Assembly: GCA_036493735.1 (NCBI GenBank)
Contig: DASXPH010000103.1
Span: 1-64,000, forward strand
DNA length: 64,000 nucleotides
Reading direction: 5' to 3'
Source: AG2 sp036493735
GTDB taxonomy: Bacteria > Gemmatimonadota > Gemmatimonadetes > Gemmatimonadales > Gemmatimonadaceae
Shown piece after piece: positions 41,877 through 49,682 of this stretch. Made by a program: the position numbers and the translations under genes. Under the pieces are notes generated by a model, which saw only the letters and a program-made list of their open reading frames with translations, did no database searches and was not told where the DNA came from. Position 1 is the first letter of the stretch, and every line of letters begins with the position of its first letter.

Positions 41877-42350
41877 ATGGCACCGAACCAAGGCCAGGCA
41901 ACGACCAGGACGCAGGAAGAGCTGGCCATCCGGCTCGTGCTCGCGGTCAAGCGATTGCGCGCCCGGCTGCGCGAAACGTGGCCCTCGTCCGTGCATGCGC
42001 TGCCGACGACGCAGTTGGCCATCCTCAAGCGCCTGCGCGACGAGGGTCCGACGACGGCAACCGTCCTGGCGGCCGCGGAGCACGTCAGCCATCAGGCGAT
42101 CGCGCAGCACGTGACAGCCCTCCGCACTGCGGGCCTGGTGAAAACGACGCGTGATCCGAGCGATGGCCGCAAAGCCCTCGTCCACATCACAAAGCGCGGG
42201 CTCACGCTGTTCGACGCGGTGGCCGAATCGCGCAACGAGTGGCTGGTGCGCGCCATCGCCGAGCAGGTGCCGGCGAAGGAGCAGGCGGCGCTCGCCCGGG
42301 CCATCGCGCTGCTCGAGCGTCTGGCGGCCGTGGACACCGACGCCGAGTGA
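41877..42350 (+). CDS. MarR-family transcriptional regulator
   Basis: I start at the ATG at 41877 (MAPNQGQ), downstream of the palindromic operator; the longer frame from 41832 would run through that operator. 157 aa with the winged helix of MarR (LPTTQLAILKRLRDEGP, AAEHVSHQAIAQHVTALRTA, GLVKTTRDPSDGRKALVHIT) and a C-terminal dimerisation helix (EQAALARAIALLERLAAV). It presumably represses itself, the overlapping MFS gene (TGATG junction) and the divergent isochorismatase-like gene until a small phenolic or drug-like ligand binds. Confidence 0.85.
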   Translation: MAPNQGQATTRTQEELAIRLVLAVKRLRARLRETWPSSVHALPTTQLAILKRLRDEGPTTATVLAAAEHVSHQAIAQHVTALRTAGLVKTTRDPSDGRKALVHITKRGLTLFDAVAESRNEWLVRAIAEQVPAKEQAALARAIALLERLAAVDTDAE

Positions 42351-43594
42351 TGGCTGCATCGGGCGTGGTCGGCCGCACGTTCTCATCGCTCCGCCACCGC
42401 AGCTTCCGGTTGTACTTCATCGGCCAGATGGTGTCGAACACCGGCAACTGGCTGACGAGCGTTGCGATCACGCTCCTCGTGCTGAAGATCACCGGCAGCG
42501 GCCTGCGCGTCGGCGTGCTCGCGGCGTGTCAATTCGGGCCCATCATGGTGCTGGCTCCCTATGCCGGCGCGCTGGCGGACCGGTTCAGCAAGCGACGGTC
42601 GCTCATCGTGACGCAGGCGTTGGAGATGCTGCAGTCGATCGGCCTGGCGATTCTCGCTTTTCTGCCTCACCCGTCGACCGGCGCGCTGTTTGGACTGGCA
42701 CTGGCGGGCGGCATCTTCCTCGCCTTCGATAATCCGCTGCGGCGCTCGTTCGTGACCGAGATGGTCTCGCCGGAGGATCTGCCTAACGCGATCGTCCTCT
42801 ACGGCACGATCGTGAATGCCTCACGCATCTTCGGGCCCGCGCTCGCGGGCGGGTTGATCTCGAGCGTCGGCTACGGCTGGTGCTTCACGCTCGACGCCGT
42901 CTCCTACATCGCCGTGCTCGTGTGCCTGTTTCTCATGCGAGAAGACGAGCTGCATCGCTCCACCCAGCCGCCCGACCGCAAGGGCGCGGTGCGAGCCGGC
43001 CTGCGCTATGTGCTCGACACGCCTTCGCTCTGGATCAGCTTCGCGATGCTCGCCGTGCTCGGCACGCTCTCGTACAACTTCAATGTGACCCTGCCGCTGT
43101 TCGTGACGCAGGTGCTGCACGGCAGCGATCGCACCTACACGCTGTTGATGTCGACGATGAGCGCCGGCGCGGTCGCCTGCTCGATGCTGATGGCGCAGCG
43201 GCGGATGACGCGCATGCGCGACATCATCCTGGGTGCCGCGCTACTCGGCGCGACGATGCTGATGCTCGCCCCGGTCTCGTCGGTGGTGGTCGCTGGCCCG
43301 TTCGCGTTCGTCATCGGCATGGCGGGCATTCTCTATATGACCGCGACGACGGCCATCGCTCAGGTGGAGTCGAAGCGGGAGATGCACGGCCGCGTGCTCG
43401 CGTTGCAAACGGTGCTCATCGGCGGCTCGCTGGCGGTGGGTGGGCCGATCCTCGGCTGGATTTCCGACACGTTCGGCGGACGTGCGCCGATGGTTCTGGG
43501 CGGTGTCGTAGCGCTAGCTGGCGCGGCTGCCGGAGCTTGGGCGAGCGCGCGTTATGGACGAAAAAAGCCCGATCGACACCGACGGCACAGCTGA
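42350..43594 (+). CDS. MFS transporter (EntS/MFS_3-like exporter)
   Basis: 414 aa with twelve predicted membrane segments. The first loop carries the MFS signature (GALADRFSKRRSLI) and the N-terminus SFRLYFIGQMVSNTGNWLTS is typical of the EntS-like MFS_3 group, which exports siderophores or drugs. The start overlaps the marR stop, so it is controlled with marR. A CGTTAGGC octamer is inside it at 42781. The substrate cannot be deduced. Confidence 0.8.
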   Translation: MAASGVVGRTFSSLRHRSFRLYFIGQMVSNTGNWLTSVAITLLVLKITGSGLRVGVLAACQFGPIMVLAPYAGALADRFSKRRSLIVTQALEMLQSIGLAILAFLPHPSTGALFGLALAGGIFLAFDNPLRRSFVTEMVSPEDLPNAIVLYGTIVNASRIFGPALAGGLISSVGYGWCFTLDAVSYIAVLVCLFLMREDELHRSTQPPDRKGAVRAGLRYVLDTPSLWISFAMLAVLGTLSYNFNVTLPLFVTQVLHGSDRTYTLLMSTMSAGAVACSMLMAQRRMTRMRDIILGAALLGATMLMLAPVSSVVVAGPFAFVIGMAGILYMTATTAIAQVESKREMHGRVLALQTVLIGGSLAVGGPILGWISDTFGGRAPMVLGGVVALAGAAAGAWASARYGRKKPDRHRRHS

Positions 43595-43705
43595 TTCCCG
43601 CGGCGAGGTAGGCACTTCCCACTCCGCGTATGGTTCGTGTTGTTGGGTCGTGCGTGGCGGACGGCATCCACCGGCCTCGCGCCGAGTCTCCTCACCGAAA
43701 TCCCC

Positions 43706-45259
43706 ATGAGCACGACACGCGATCCGTATTCGAAGAAATGGCTGATCGCGTTCGGCGTCACGCTGGCGTCGATGATGGAGCTCATCGACACCTCGATCGT
43801 CAACGTCGCACTCACGCAAATGAGCGCCAATCTCGGCGCGACGCTCGACGAGATCGCCTGGGTCTCCACCGGCTACATCATTGCCGCCGTGATCGTGTTG
43901 CCGATGACAGGGTGGCTTTCGTCCTTCTTCGGGCGACGCCGCTACTTTGTCGGATCGATCGTCATCTTCACCGTCGCGTCGTTCCTCTGCGGACAAGCCT
44001 CGACGCTCACGGGCCTCGTGATGTCGCGGATCCTGCAGGGGCTCGGCGGCGGCGCGCTCATCGCCACGTCACAGGCGATTCTGTTCGAGAGCTTCCCGCC
44101 ACATGAAGCCACGCTCGCGGCTGCGGTATTCGGCATGGGCATGATGGTCGGCCCCGCCATTGGGCCAACGTTAGGCGGATTCATCGTCGACCGCTACACT
44201 TGGCCCTGGATCTTCTACATCAACCTGCCCGTCGGGCTGCTCGCCGGTTTCCTCACGTGGGCGTTCGTGAAGGACTCGGGGCATCAGCAGCGCGCGCGAC
44301 GTATCGACATCATCGGGATTGCGCTCATTACACTCGGCATCGGCTCACTCCAGTTCGTGCTCGAGCGTGGTGAGCACTACGACTGGTTCGACTCGACGCT
44401 GATTCGGGTGTTGGCCGCGATCGCCATCCTTGGTGTAGGTGCGCTCATCTTCTGGGAGCTGTACGTCAAGGAGCCGATCCTCGACTTGCGCGTGTTGAAA
44501 GACCGCTCGCTCGCCGCCGGTTCCGGCTTCGCTGTCGTGCTTGGCGTCGCGCTCTACGGCAGCATCTTCGCGGTGCCCATCTACATCCAGCAGCTACTAG
44601 GCTGGGACGCTCAGACCTCGGGCTGGATTCTATTCCCGGGCGCCATTGGCAGCGCGGTCGCGATGCTGTTCATCGCGCGGATCGGCTCGAAGATTCCGGA
44701 TCTCAGATGGGTCGCGGCGTTCGGCGCCGCTCTGCTCGGCGTCTCGATGTGGATGCACTCTCATTTTACCACTGAATCGGGCAGAGGTGACATGCTCTGG
44801 CCGATCGCATTGAGAGGTTTCGCGACCGGCTGCATGTTCATCCCGCTCGCCACCTCGGCGATGAGTGGGCTCAAGGGTCGCGATCTCGCGCAGGGTACCG
44901 CGATCTTCAATCTCACGCGGCAACTTGGCGGCAGCATCGGCATCGCGGTGCTGGCCAATCTGCTCACGCGACAAGCCGCGATCCACCGCGCCGCGCTCGT
45001 AGAACATCTGTCGCTTGGCAATCCGGTCGCGGAGGCGCGGATCTCGGCGGTCACGCAAGGGCTGATTGCCAAGGGCGTCAACGCCTACACCGCCACGCAG
45101 CAGGCGCTGGGGATGCTGAACGGCGTCGTGCAACGTCAGGCGACGATGCTTGCTTTTCGAGACATCTTCCTGCTCGTTGGCGCATTGATCGTCGTCAGCA
45201 TTCCACTCATTGCGTTGTTGCGCCGGCCGGGAGCTGGCCCCGTCCACGTCGGAGAATGA
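43706..45259 (+). CDS. DHA2-family MFS drug exporter (EmrB/QacA-type)
   Basis: I take the ATG at 43706 (MSTTRDPYSKKW) rather than the earlier in-frame start. The 517-aa protein has about fourteen membrane segments. Motifs of the group are intact: LIDTSIVNVALTQM in helix 1, WLSSFFGRRRYF in the first loop, and GPAIGPTLGGFIVDRYTWPW (antiporter motif C) in helix 5. It exports hydrophobic drugs using the proton gradient, normally with an EmrA adaptor and an outer-membrane channel, neither of which is adjacent. It follows the MarR-controlled MFS gene on the same strand after 111 bp. Confidence 0.85.
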   Translation: MSTTRDPYSKKWLIAFGVTLASMMELIDTSIVNVALTQMSANLGATLDEIAWVSTGYIIAAVIVLPMTGWLSSFFGRRRYFVGSIVIFTVASFLCGQASTLTGLVMSRILQGLGGGALIATSQAILFESFPPHEATLAAAVFGMGMMVGPAIGPTLGGFIVDRYTWPWIFYINLPVGLLAGFLTWAFVKDSGHQQRARRIDIIGIALITLGIGSLQFVLERGEHYDWFDSTLIRVLAAIAILGVGALIFWELYVKEPILDLRVLKDRSLAAGSGFAVVLGVALYGSIFAVPIYIQQLLGWDAQTSGWILFPGAIGSAVAMLFIARIGSKIPDLRWVAAFGAALLGVSMWMHSHFTTESGRGDMLWPIALRGFATGCMFIPLATSAMSGLKGRDLAQGTAIFNLTRQLGGSIGIAVLANLLTRQAAIHRAALVEHLSLGNPVAEARISAVTQGLIAKGVNAYTATQQALGMLNGVVQRQATMLAFRDIFLLVGALIVVSIPLIALLRRPGAGPVHVGE

Positions 45260-45547
45260 GGCTAGCCGTGGAGCGGCAAGCTGACAAAGTGGAGCGACGA
45301 TACCTCCGTTGTACTGCCGTGTCGAGATTCGAGAGGCGACGGGACGTACATCGGAGCTGTATGGCCCGGGATTGATGGAATCGATTTGCGGCGAGGTCTT
45401 ATCGAACAACGATTGCCAACGAGACGAAAGTATTGCGCGATACTTTGGTCTCATTGTCTCGCTCTCCTCATTAGCCCGAAGCTTCAACGGTATCGACACA
45501 AATAGGAATCCATAAATACGCGCTGCTTCCAGGAATTGGAGTCGTCG

Positions 45548-45994
45548 ATGACCAACGTCCAAATCGAAGAGAAGAGCTATGAGATGCCCCCGCGAGAAGG
45601 GATCAGCATCGCACACTTCCTCACAGTGAAGGACATCGAGCGATCGGCTCGCTACTACGAGTCGGTTTTCGGCGCTCGGATTCTGAGTCTGGGCGACGGC
45701 AACGCACCCGGGTACCTTCAGCTCGCAAATATCTGGATGATTCTGAACGTCGGCGGCGGGCCGACCCCCGATAAACCGACGGTTACGCTCAGCGTCCCCG
45801 ATCCGGATCACATAAGCAGCTTCATGAATTTCCGGGTTGCGGATATTCAAGCTTGCTACGCGTTATGGAAGAGTCGAGGAGCCGAGTTCATCACGGAGCC
45901 GATCCCCAAGTACGGTGAGACGCGCTGCTACATCCGCGATCCCGACGGATATCTCATCGAGGTCGGACAGAGCACCGACGTCACGTACGGTTGA
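45548..45994 (+). CDS. VOC-family (glyoxalase/bleomycin-resistance fold) protein
   Basis: The ATG at 45548 has AGGAATTGGAG upstream; 148 aa. One VOC module pair: SIAHFLTVKDIERSARYYESV with a metal-ligand His, LNVGGGPTPDKPTVTLS, then RCYIRDPDGYLIEVGQ with the C-terminal Glu ligand. Such proteins bind a metal and act as lyases, dioxygenases or antibiotic-binding proteins; which one applies cannot be told. The 45260-45547 spacer before it holds nothing I recognise. It converges on the peroxiredoxin gene with only 3 bp between the stops. Confidence 0.75.
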   Translation: MTNVQIEEKSYEMPPREGISIAHFLTVKDIERSARYYESVFGARILSLGDGNAPGYLQLANIWMILNVGGGPTPDKPTVTLSVPDPDHISSFMNFRVADIQACYALWKSRGAEFITEPIPKYGETRCYIRDPDGYLIEVGQSTDVTYG

Positions 45995-45997
45995 CGC

Positions 45998-46597
45998 TCA
46001 GCCCGCGTGTCGGTAGGCGCCATCATCGGCGCGCTTGCTCCAGCCATGGAACGGCGCGTAGTCGTGTGCTTCCCACTGCTTCCGAAGTCCCGGGGCGCTC
46101 AGGTCCCAGTCCGGGCGGATCTCACGAGATACATCCCGCAGGTCGTGCCAGAGATCGACCACAGATGGGCGGCCCCAGAACCAGTAGCCGTTATAGATGC
46201 GGTGCACGACGAGCCCCGGCTTCAGCACGAGCGTGTGCGGGATCATCGGATTGTGCTCCGGGTCGGTGTACTCCTGAATGTCGAGATCCTTCTGCACCGT
46301 CCGTCCGGGATCGGAAAGAAACGCCCACTGGGCACCCACCGACGCGCGAAACTCCTGAAGGGTGTGATGCTCGTCGGTCGCGATCGTGGCGATCTGGGTG
46401 TATGCCACGGCGATCTTCGGATAGAAGGCGGCGAGCTCCAGATGCTGCTGGTGCTCCTTGGGGCAGTAGTGTCCGCGCGCGAGGGTGAGAATCAGCGGAT
46501 CGTCTCCCTGGAGGTCACTCAGCCGCCGTACCGTGTTTGTATGATCGGGCAGCTCGTAGTCGGGGAAATGGGCGCCGGGCACGATGTCAGAGCGCAT
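45998..46597 (-). CDS. Peroxiredoxin-like (AhpC/TSA, redoxin) protein
   Basis: 199 aa with GGAG ahead of the ATG. The thioredoxin fold is visible: FPDYELPDHTNTVRRLSDL, LILTLARGHYCPKEHQQHLEL with the peroxidatic Cys in HYCPKE, and AQWAFLSDPGRTVQKDLDI. The usual resolving Cys is not evident, so it would be a 1-Cys type. The GHYCP context differs from the classical P-x-x-x-T-x-x-C motif, as in the redoxin-like subgroup. It would reduce peroxides in the cytoplasm. Confidence 0.75.
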   Translation of the reverse strand: MRSDIVPGAHFPDYELPDHTNTVRRLSDLQGDDPLILTLARGHYCPKEHQQHLELAAFYPKIAVAYTQIATIATDEHHTLQEFRASVGAQWAFLSDPGRTVQKDLDIQEYTDPEHNPMIPHTLVLKPGLVVHRIYNGYWFWGRPSVVDLWHDLRDVSREIRPDWDLSAPGLRKQWEAHDYAPFHGWSKRADDGAYRHAG

Positions 46598-46836
46598 GGA
46601 TCGAGACTCCGCGTGAACAGGAAAGCCGCGCTTGCGTGGCGTACATGGATGTCTCCGTCATGATGACGGAGCCAAATGCAAGGTCGCCGTCCTGGTGCCA
46701 TTGCACCATGGTATCGACCGGTCCTGATGCCGCACTCGGCCGCACGGCTCATGAGAGGACGATGGGGTGGCGCCGAGCCTAACGAGTTATTCCCGCTCCG
46801 CCAATGGCCGGCTTGGCTTCGCGTGACGCAGCACTG

Positions 46837-46867
46837 ACGGCCCGGGCATCCACTGCCGGGCCGTTTT
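46837..46867 (+). terminator. Rho-independent terminator
   Basis: ACGGCCCGG pairs with CCGGGCCGT around a 10-nt loop and is followed by TTTT. It lies in the 335-bp stretch 46598-46932, which is otherwise empty except for a CGTTAGGC octamer (46777). No plus-strand gene ends just before it, so its transcript may be an unseen small RNA or a lost gene. Confidence 0.7.
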
Positions 46868-46932
46868 GCTTTCGTTAAATTGCAAAGACGCTCAACGCGA
46901 GAGCAGTTGACTGAGGTCGCACCGGAGGAAAG

Positions 46933-47184
46933 GTGATGATTGACCGCGAGTTTCACATCAAGCTTGAAATACCGAACGTTCCGCGGCCGGGGTACGTAGT
47001 TTGTCTCGAGGACGAGAAGAGAGACGTCCGAATAGCGAAAGTCGGCGATCGCCTCGGCAATGACCCGGCCCGTTTTGACGTGGTGCTCGAGGACGGCTGC
47101 CGTGCGGTGGCGTACTGGGTGCCACATGACGAGAGGAGTGAGTCTTGGCGCGCAGTGTCGAAGGGTCCAGCGCCAGCTGCGTGA
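46933..47184 (+). CDS. Small hypothetical protein
   Basis: 83 aa preceded by GAGGAAAGG, a good ribosome-binding site; ATG at 46933 or 46936. It is charged and beta-rich (EFHIKLEIPNVPRPGYVVCL, ARFDVVLEDGCRAVAYWVP). No family is recognised. It is the first of a row of small plus-strand genes that reaches 49.3 kb. Confidence 0.5.
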   Translation: MMIDREFHIKLEIPNVPRPGYVVCLEDEKRDVRIAKVGDRLGNDPARFDVVLEDGCRAVAYWVPHDERSESWRAVSKGPAPAA

Positions 47185-47201
47185 CCCGCGCTTGACGGTT
47201 A

Positions 47202-47222
47202 CGCATAGCTTTCGGCTATGCG
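47202..47222 (+). promoter_or_regulatory. Hairpin overlapping the first possible start of the next gene
   Basis: CGCATAGC pairs with GCTATGCG around a 5-nt TTTCG loop. The ATG at 47218 is buried in its 3' arm, whereas the ATG at 47230 is free. This favours 47230 as the start and could regulate translation. Confidence 0.4.
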
Positions 47223-47229
47223 ACAACAC

Positions 47230-47415
47230 ATGACAGTGTTACAGCGCGCAGTAGTGCAGAGGCTACGCGAGGAGGGCTATAACGCCCAGGCCGACGCGGC
47301 GAATGATGCGTGGTCGCACGGAGAGCAGGTGCTCGGGCTACCGAACATGGTGCACCCGCGCGATGCGGAGCTTCGGGCGGATTACGATAGGGCGGACGCG
47401 CAAGCGCGCGCCTAG
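47230..47415 (+). CDS. Small helical protein, paralogue of the gene at 6692
   Basis: 61 aa beginning MTVLQRAVVQRLREEGYN. Alignment with the product of 6692-6904 supports the ATG at 47230 as start, because both proteins begin M-T-x-LQR. Shared residues continue through WS-GE-V and D-AELR-DYDRAD. The function is unknown. The two copies lie 40 kb apart on opposite strands, each among small genes of the accessory kind. Confidence 0.6.
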   Translation: MTVLQRAVVQRLREEGYNAQADAANDAWSHGEQVLGLPNMVHPRDAELRADYDRADAQARA

Positions 47416-47518
47416 AGTATTCTCACTTCCGCGAGTGACTATGTATGGCAGCTCTGTCGCCACTCTTATAACTTCGCTCTTCAGGTTAGCTAGACGTTAG
47501 GCAACTACAAATACCGCG

Positions 47519-47731
47519 ATGCCTTTGGAGACCTTCGCCGAGCGTGTGCGCCTGGGGGCGAGAGATCGTTTCGTCCTCTGGCAGTCCGCGTTCGACTTCG
47601 ACGTCCCATGCCGCGTACTCCGCGACGACGAAGGCCAAATCCCTGCCTTCGACACGCCCGAGGAGGCACGCGCCTACGCCGCCGGGCGTGGTTTCGCAGT
47701 CGGCAGCTACCCGCCCGGCGTCGACCTGTGA
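47519..47731 (+). CDS. Small hypothetical protein of a two-gene unit
   Basis: 70 aa (RVRLGARDRFVLWQSAFDFD, TPEEARAYAAGRGFAVG). It starts 17 bp after a CGTTAGGC octamer (47495) and its stop overlaps the GTG of the next gene (GTGA). The translational coupling supports both being real. No family is recognised. Confidence 0.5.
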   Translation: MPLETFAERVRLGARDRFVLWQSAFDFDVPCRVLRDDEGQIPAFDTPEEARAYAAGRGFAVGSYPPGVDL

Positions 47732-48045
47732 ACGACCTCGACGTCGTCACGGCGTGGGCGTCTCACCCAGAACCGGTAACTCTGAACCGCGAGGCGATTG
47801 CCTTCGCGTGGATGTTCCTGCGGGACGCTGAGATACTCCCTGGGATGTACGACGATAATCTCGACGCGGCCCTTCAGCAGGTCGTTTGGCAACTAGACGC
47901 CGCCGAGTTGGTAGCGTCCGACGCGCAGCGGTTTGGTCACCTCGCACCGGCGTGGACCGCCGAAGAACTCGCACTGCTCGCGCGCACGCTCCGCAACGCT
48001 GTCGAAGACTTCGCTGGCCTGCTCACGACGCCCAACGCCATCTAA
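47728..48045 (+). CDS. Small hypothetical protein of a two-gene unit
   Basis: 105 aa from the GTG that overlaps the preceding stop. Entirely helical and acidic (LNREAIAFAWMFLRDAE, AALQQVVWQLDAAELVAS, WTAEELALLARTLRNAVED). It may form a complex with its coupled neighbour. No family is recognised; toxin-antitoxin pairs have this size and coupling, but nothing specific supports that. Confidence 0.5.
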   Translation: MNDLDVVTAWASHPEPVTLNREAIAFAWMFLRDAEILPGMYDDNLDAALQQVVWQLDAAELVASDAQRFGHLAPAWTAEELALLARTLRNAVEDFAGLLTTPNAI

Positions 48046-48226
48046 CCTGACGGTGATGATGACGTGCGGGTCCAAGCATCACAACGACCCGTCAGGCAGG
48101 TGATGCCTCCGTCTCTGTGAGAAGGCCAAATCCGCCGTAGGCGTAACGCCTCATCAGCCTACTTCGGGAGTGAACAAACCACCATCTGGTTTGTCATCAC
48201 ATTCGGGCTTGTTAGGCGGTGCGTTG

Positions 48227-48334
48227 ATGAAAGCTCGGCAGATCACTGAGCGTCAAGCGCAGTCAGCGCTAGCACGTGATGTTGCGGATACGCTCATTCA
48301 GAAGATCCGGCCCATCTGGACAACGGGCGGTTGA
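48227..48334 (+). CDS. Very small helical frame (35 aa)
   Basis: MKARQITERQAQSALARDV, then ADTLIQKIRPIW. It begins 12 bp after a GTTAGGC heptamer. The end resembles the middle of the protein at 52307 (LETLMQEIAQRLRPIC), so it may be a truncated member of the same small family. The rest of 48046-48504 shows no other gene. Confidence 0.3.
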   Translation: MKARQITERQAQSALARDVADTLIQKIRPIWTTGG

Positions 48335-48504
48335 CGCGCGGGGCGCTGACCACGACTATCCCAGTCCCTCACGCGCTCGTTTGCCGCGAGCGGACGGGGG
48401 ATACAACTGGTCTGGACTGGTTAAAGAAGCGATAACCAACGCTTCACGATTTCTTCACAAACACAACCGCATCCGTGTTATATCGTGGGGCAGCGGAGGG
48501 CCGA

Positions 48505-49269
48505 ATGAAGCGACTCGCATTGGTGTTCAACTCAAGCATTAGGTGGATGCTCCAGCCTCTATCGAGGAGAGTCCTGCACGCTGCTTACAACCTGGTCGCG
48601 ATTGGCGCGACGATCACCATTGGAGCGGCAGCCATAGCCGCACAGGCTCCGCACACCTCACGGGCCGGTACCGCGCCCGCCAAGTCGGCCGCCGATTCCA
48701 CATACCTCACACGACTCGCCGTTGTCCAAGCCGGCGACACCACCGTCGATCTGGCGGCCCTTCGTCGCCAGTTTGCTTCGACCACCTTCTACGCGCCCTA
48801 CGACATACACGTCGGCGAACGGAAGGCGCGGATGTGGGCGCGCCTTGACGCGCAGGACGTCGCCGGCGCCGGCGCAATAGCCGATAGCCTGCTCGCAGCG
48901 AACTACCTCGACGCCGACGCTCACGTGGGCGCGGGTGTTTCGGCTCGGGCACGCGGTGACTCGCTGGCGGCGGCTCGGCACTTCGCTGTCGCGCGCTGCA
49001 TTATGCGCTCGATGGAGAGCACAGGCGACGGGCGTACGAAGGATCGGCCGCTCTTTGTGCTGTCACCGGCAGAGGAGTACAGCTACCTCGGCGCGGTCGG
49101 CCTGAAGCGCGTCGGGAGCCAGGGGCTAGACGTGTGCACTGACGGGCGCGCCTGTGATCGGCTAGAGGTCGCGCCACGCGACGGCGGCGAGAAGTTCGAT
49201 CTCTTCTTCGACATTTCGCTTCCGATGGCGCACATGACTCGGCAGTTCAAGCACGCAAACAAACCCTAG
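48505..49269 (+). CDS. DUF4919-like secreted protein
   Basis: The ATG at 48505 has GGAGGG nine bases upstream; the longer frame starts at 48475. 254 aa with a hydrophobic segment (LVAIGATITIGAAAIAAQAP) as signal. The domain LAALRRQFASTTFYAPYDI, LDADAHVGAGVSARARGD and the closing FDLFFDISLPMAHMTRQF match DUF4919, whose members end with a F-D-ITLP motif. Function unknown. It is likely periplasmic. Confidence 0.65.
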   Translation: MKRLALVFNSSIRWMLQPLSRRVLHAAYNLVAIGATITIGAAAIAAQAPHTSRAGTAPAKSAADSTYLTRLAVVQAGDTTVDLAALRRQFASTTFYAPYDIHVGERKARMWARLDAQDVAGAGAIADSLLAANYLDADAHVGAGVSARARGDSLAAARHFAVARCIMRSMESTGDGRTKDRPLFVLSPAEEYSYLGAVGLKRVGSQGLDVCTDGRACDRLEVAPRDGGEKFDLFFDISLPMAHMTRQFKHANKP

Positions 49270-49275
49270 TGACCA

Positions 49276-49464
49276 CATAACGTACACGGCTATGAGACCG
49301 TGTCCGACGTCCGAGCCGGCCTTACGCGCTATTTCCAGTTCTTTAATCAACGTCGCCCGCACCGCGGGCTCCGCTCTGGAATCCCGGACAGCGTGTACTT
49401 TACCGCACTGCCTGAACCGCTCACCCCTTCACCGCGCGCCATTCCACTTATCCCAGCTGCCTAA
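49276..49464 (+). pseudogene. Transposase 3' fragment (IS3/IS481-type integrase core end)
   Basis: In frame 1 the DNA encodes HGYETVSDVRAGLTRYF, QFFNQRRPHRGLRSGIPDSVY and stops with TAA at 49462. The F-x-N-x-x-RPH-x-GL pattern is the conserved end of IS3- and IS481-type transposases. There is no start and no catalytic core upstream. It could be the lost end of an element such as the truncated one at 9858; a comparison with that family would tell. GTTAGGC/GCCTAAC heptamers flank its stop (49457-49485). Confidence 0.75.
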
Positions 49465-49615
49465 CCTGTCTCAACCGGTTAGGCCACCTCTGCGGGCGCG
49501 CTGGTTGTTTTCAGTCACGCCCTAGTCGCGCCACGAGTCCGCGCTCCTCGAGGCGATGAAGAGACTGATACAGCGCGCTCTCCTGAACGCCGACGGCCCG
49601 CGTTCAGTGAAGCGA

Positions 49616-49651
49616 CGAGGGATCTGCACCTCTCTCGGTGCAGATCCCTCG
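49616..49651. terminator. 15-bp perfect hairpin
   Basis: CGAGGGATCTGCACC (49616-49630) pairs with GGTGCAGATCCCTCG (49637-49651) around TCTCTC. It lies 31 bp beyond the stop of the minus-strand propeller gene and probably ends that transcript, although no clear T-run follows. Confidence 0.6.
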
Positions 49652-49682
49652 CGAAGTTGCCGGCACACTGCGCCGACGCCGC

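Noticed and set aside
44630..45850. 406-codon minus-strand open frame
   Set aside because: Lies antisense to the DHA2 exporter end and the VOC gene, both of which have clear motifs.
46777..49485. A true integron cassette array
   Set aside because: GTTAGGC/GCCTAAC matches attC core rules, but the same heptamer occurs inside genes all over the window, no paired arms of attC length fold visibly, and no integrase is present. Kept only as a finding to test.
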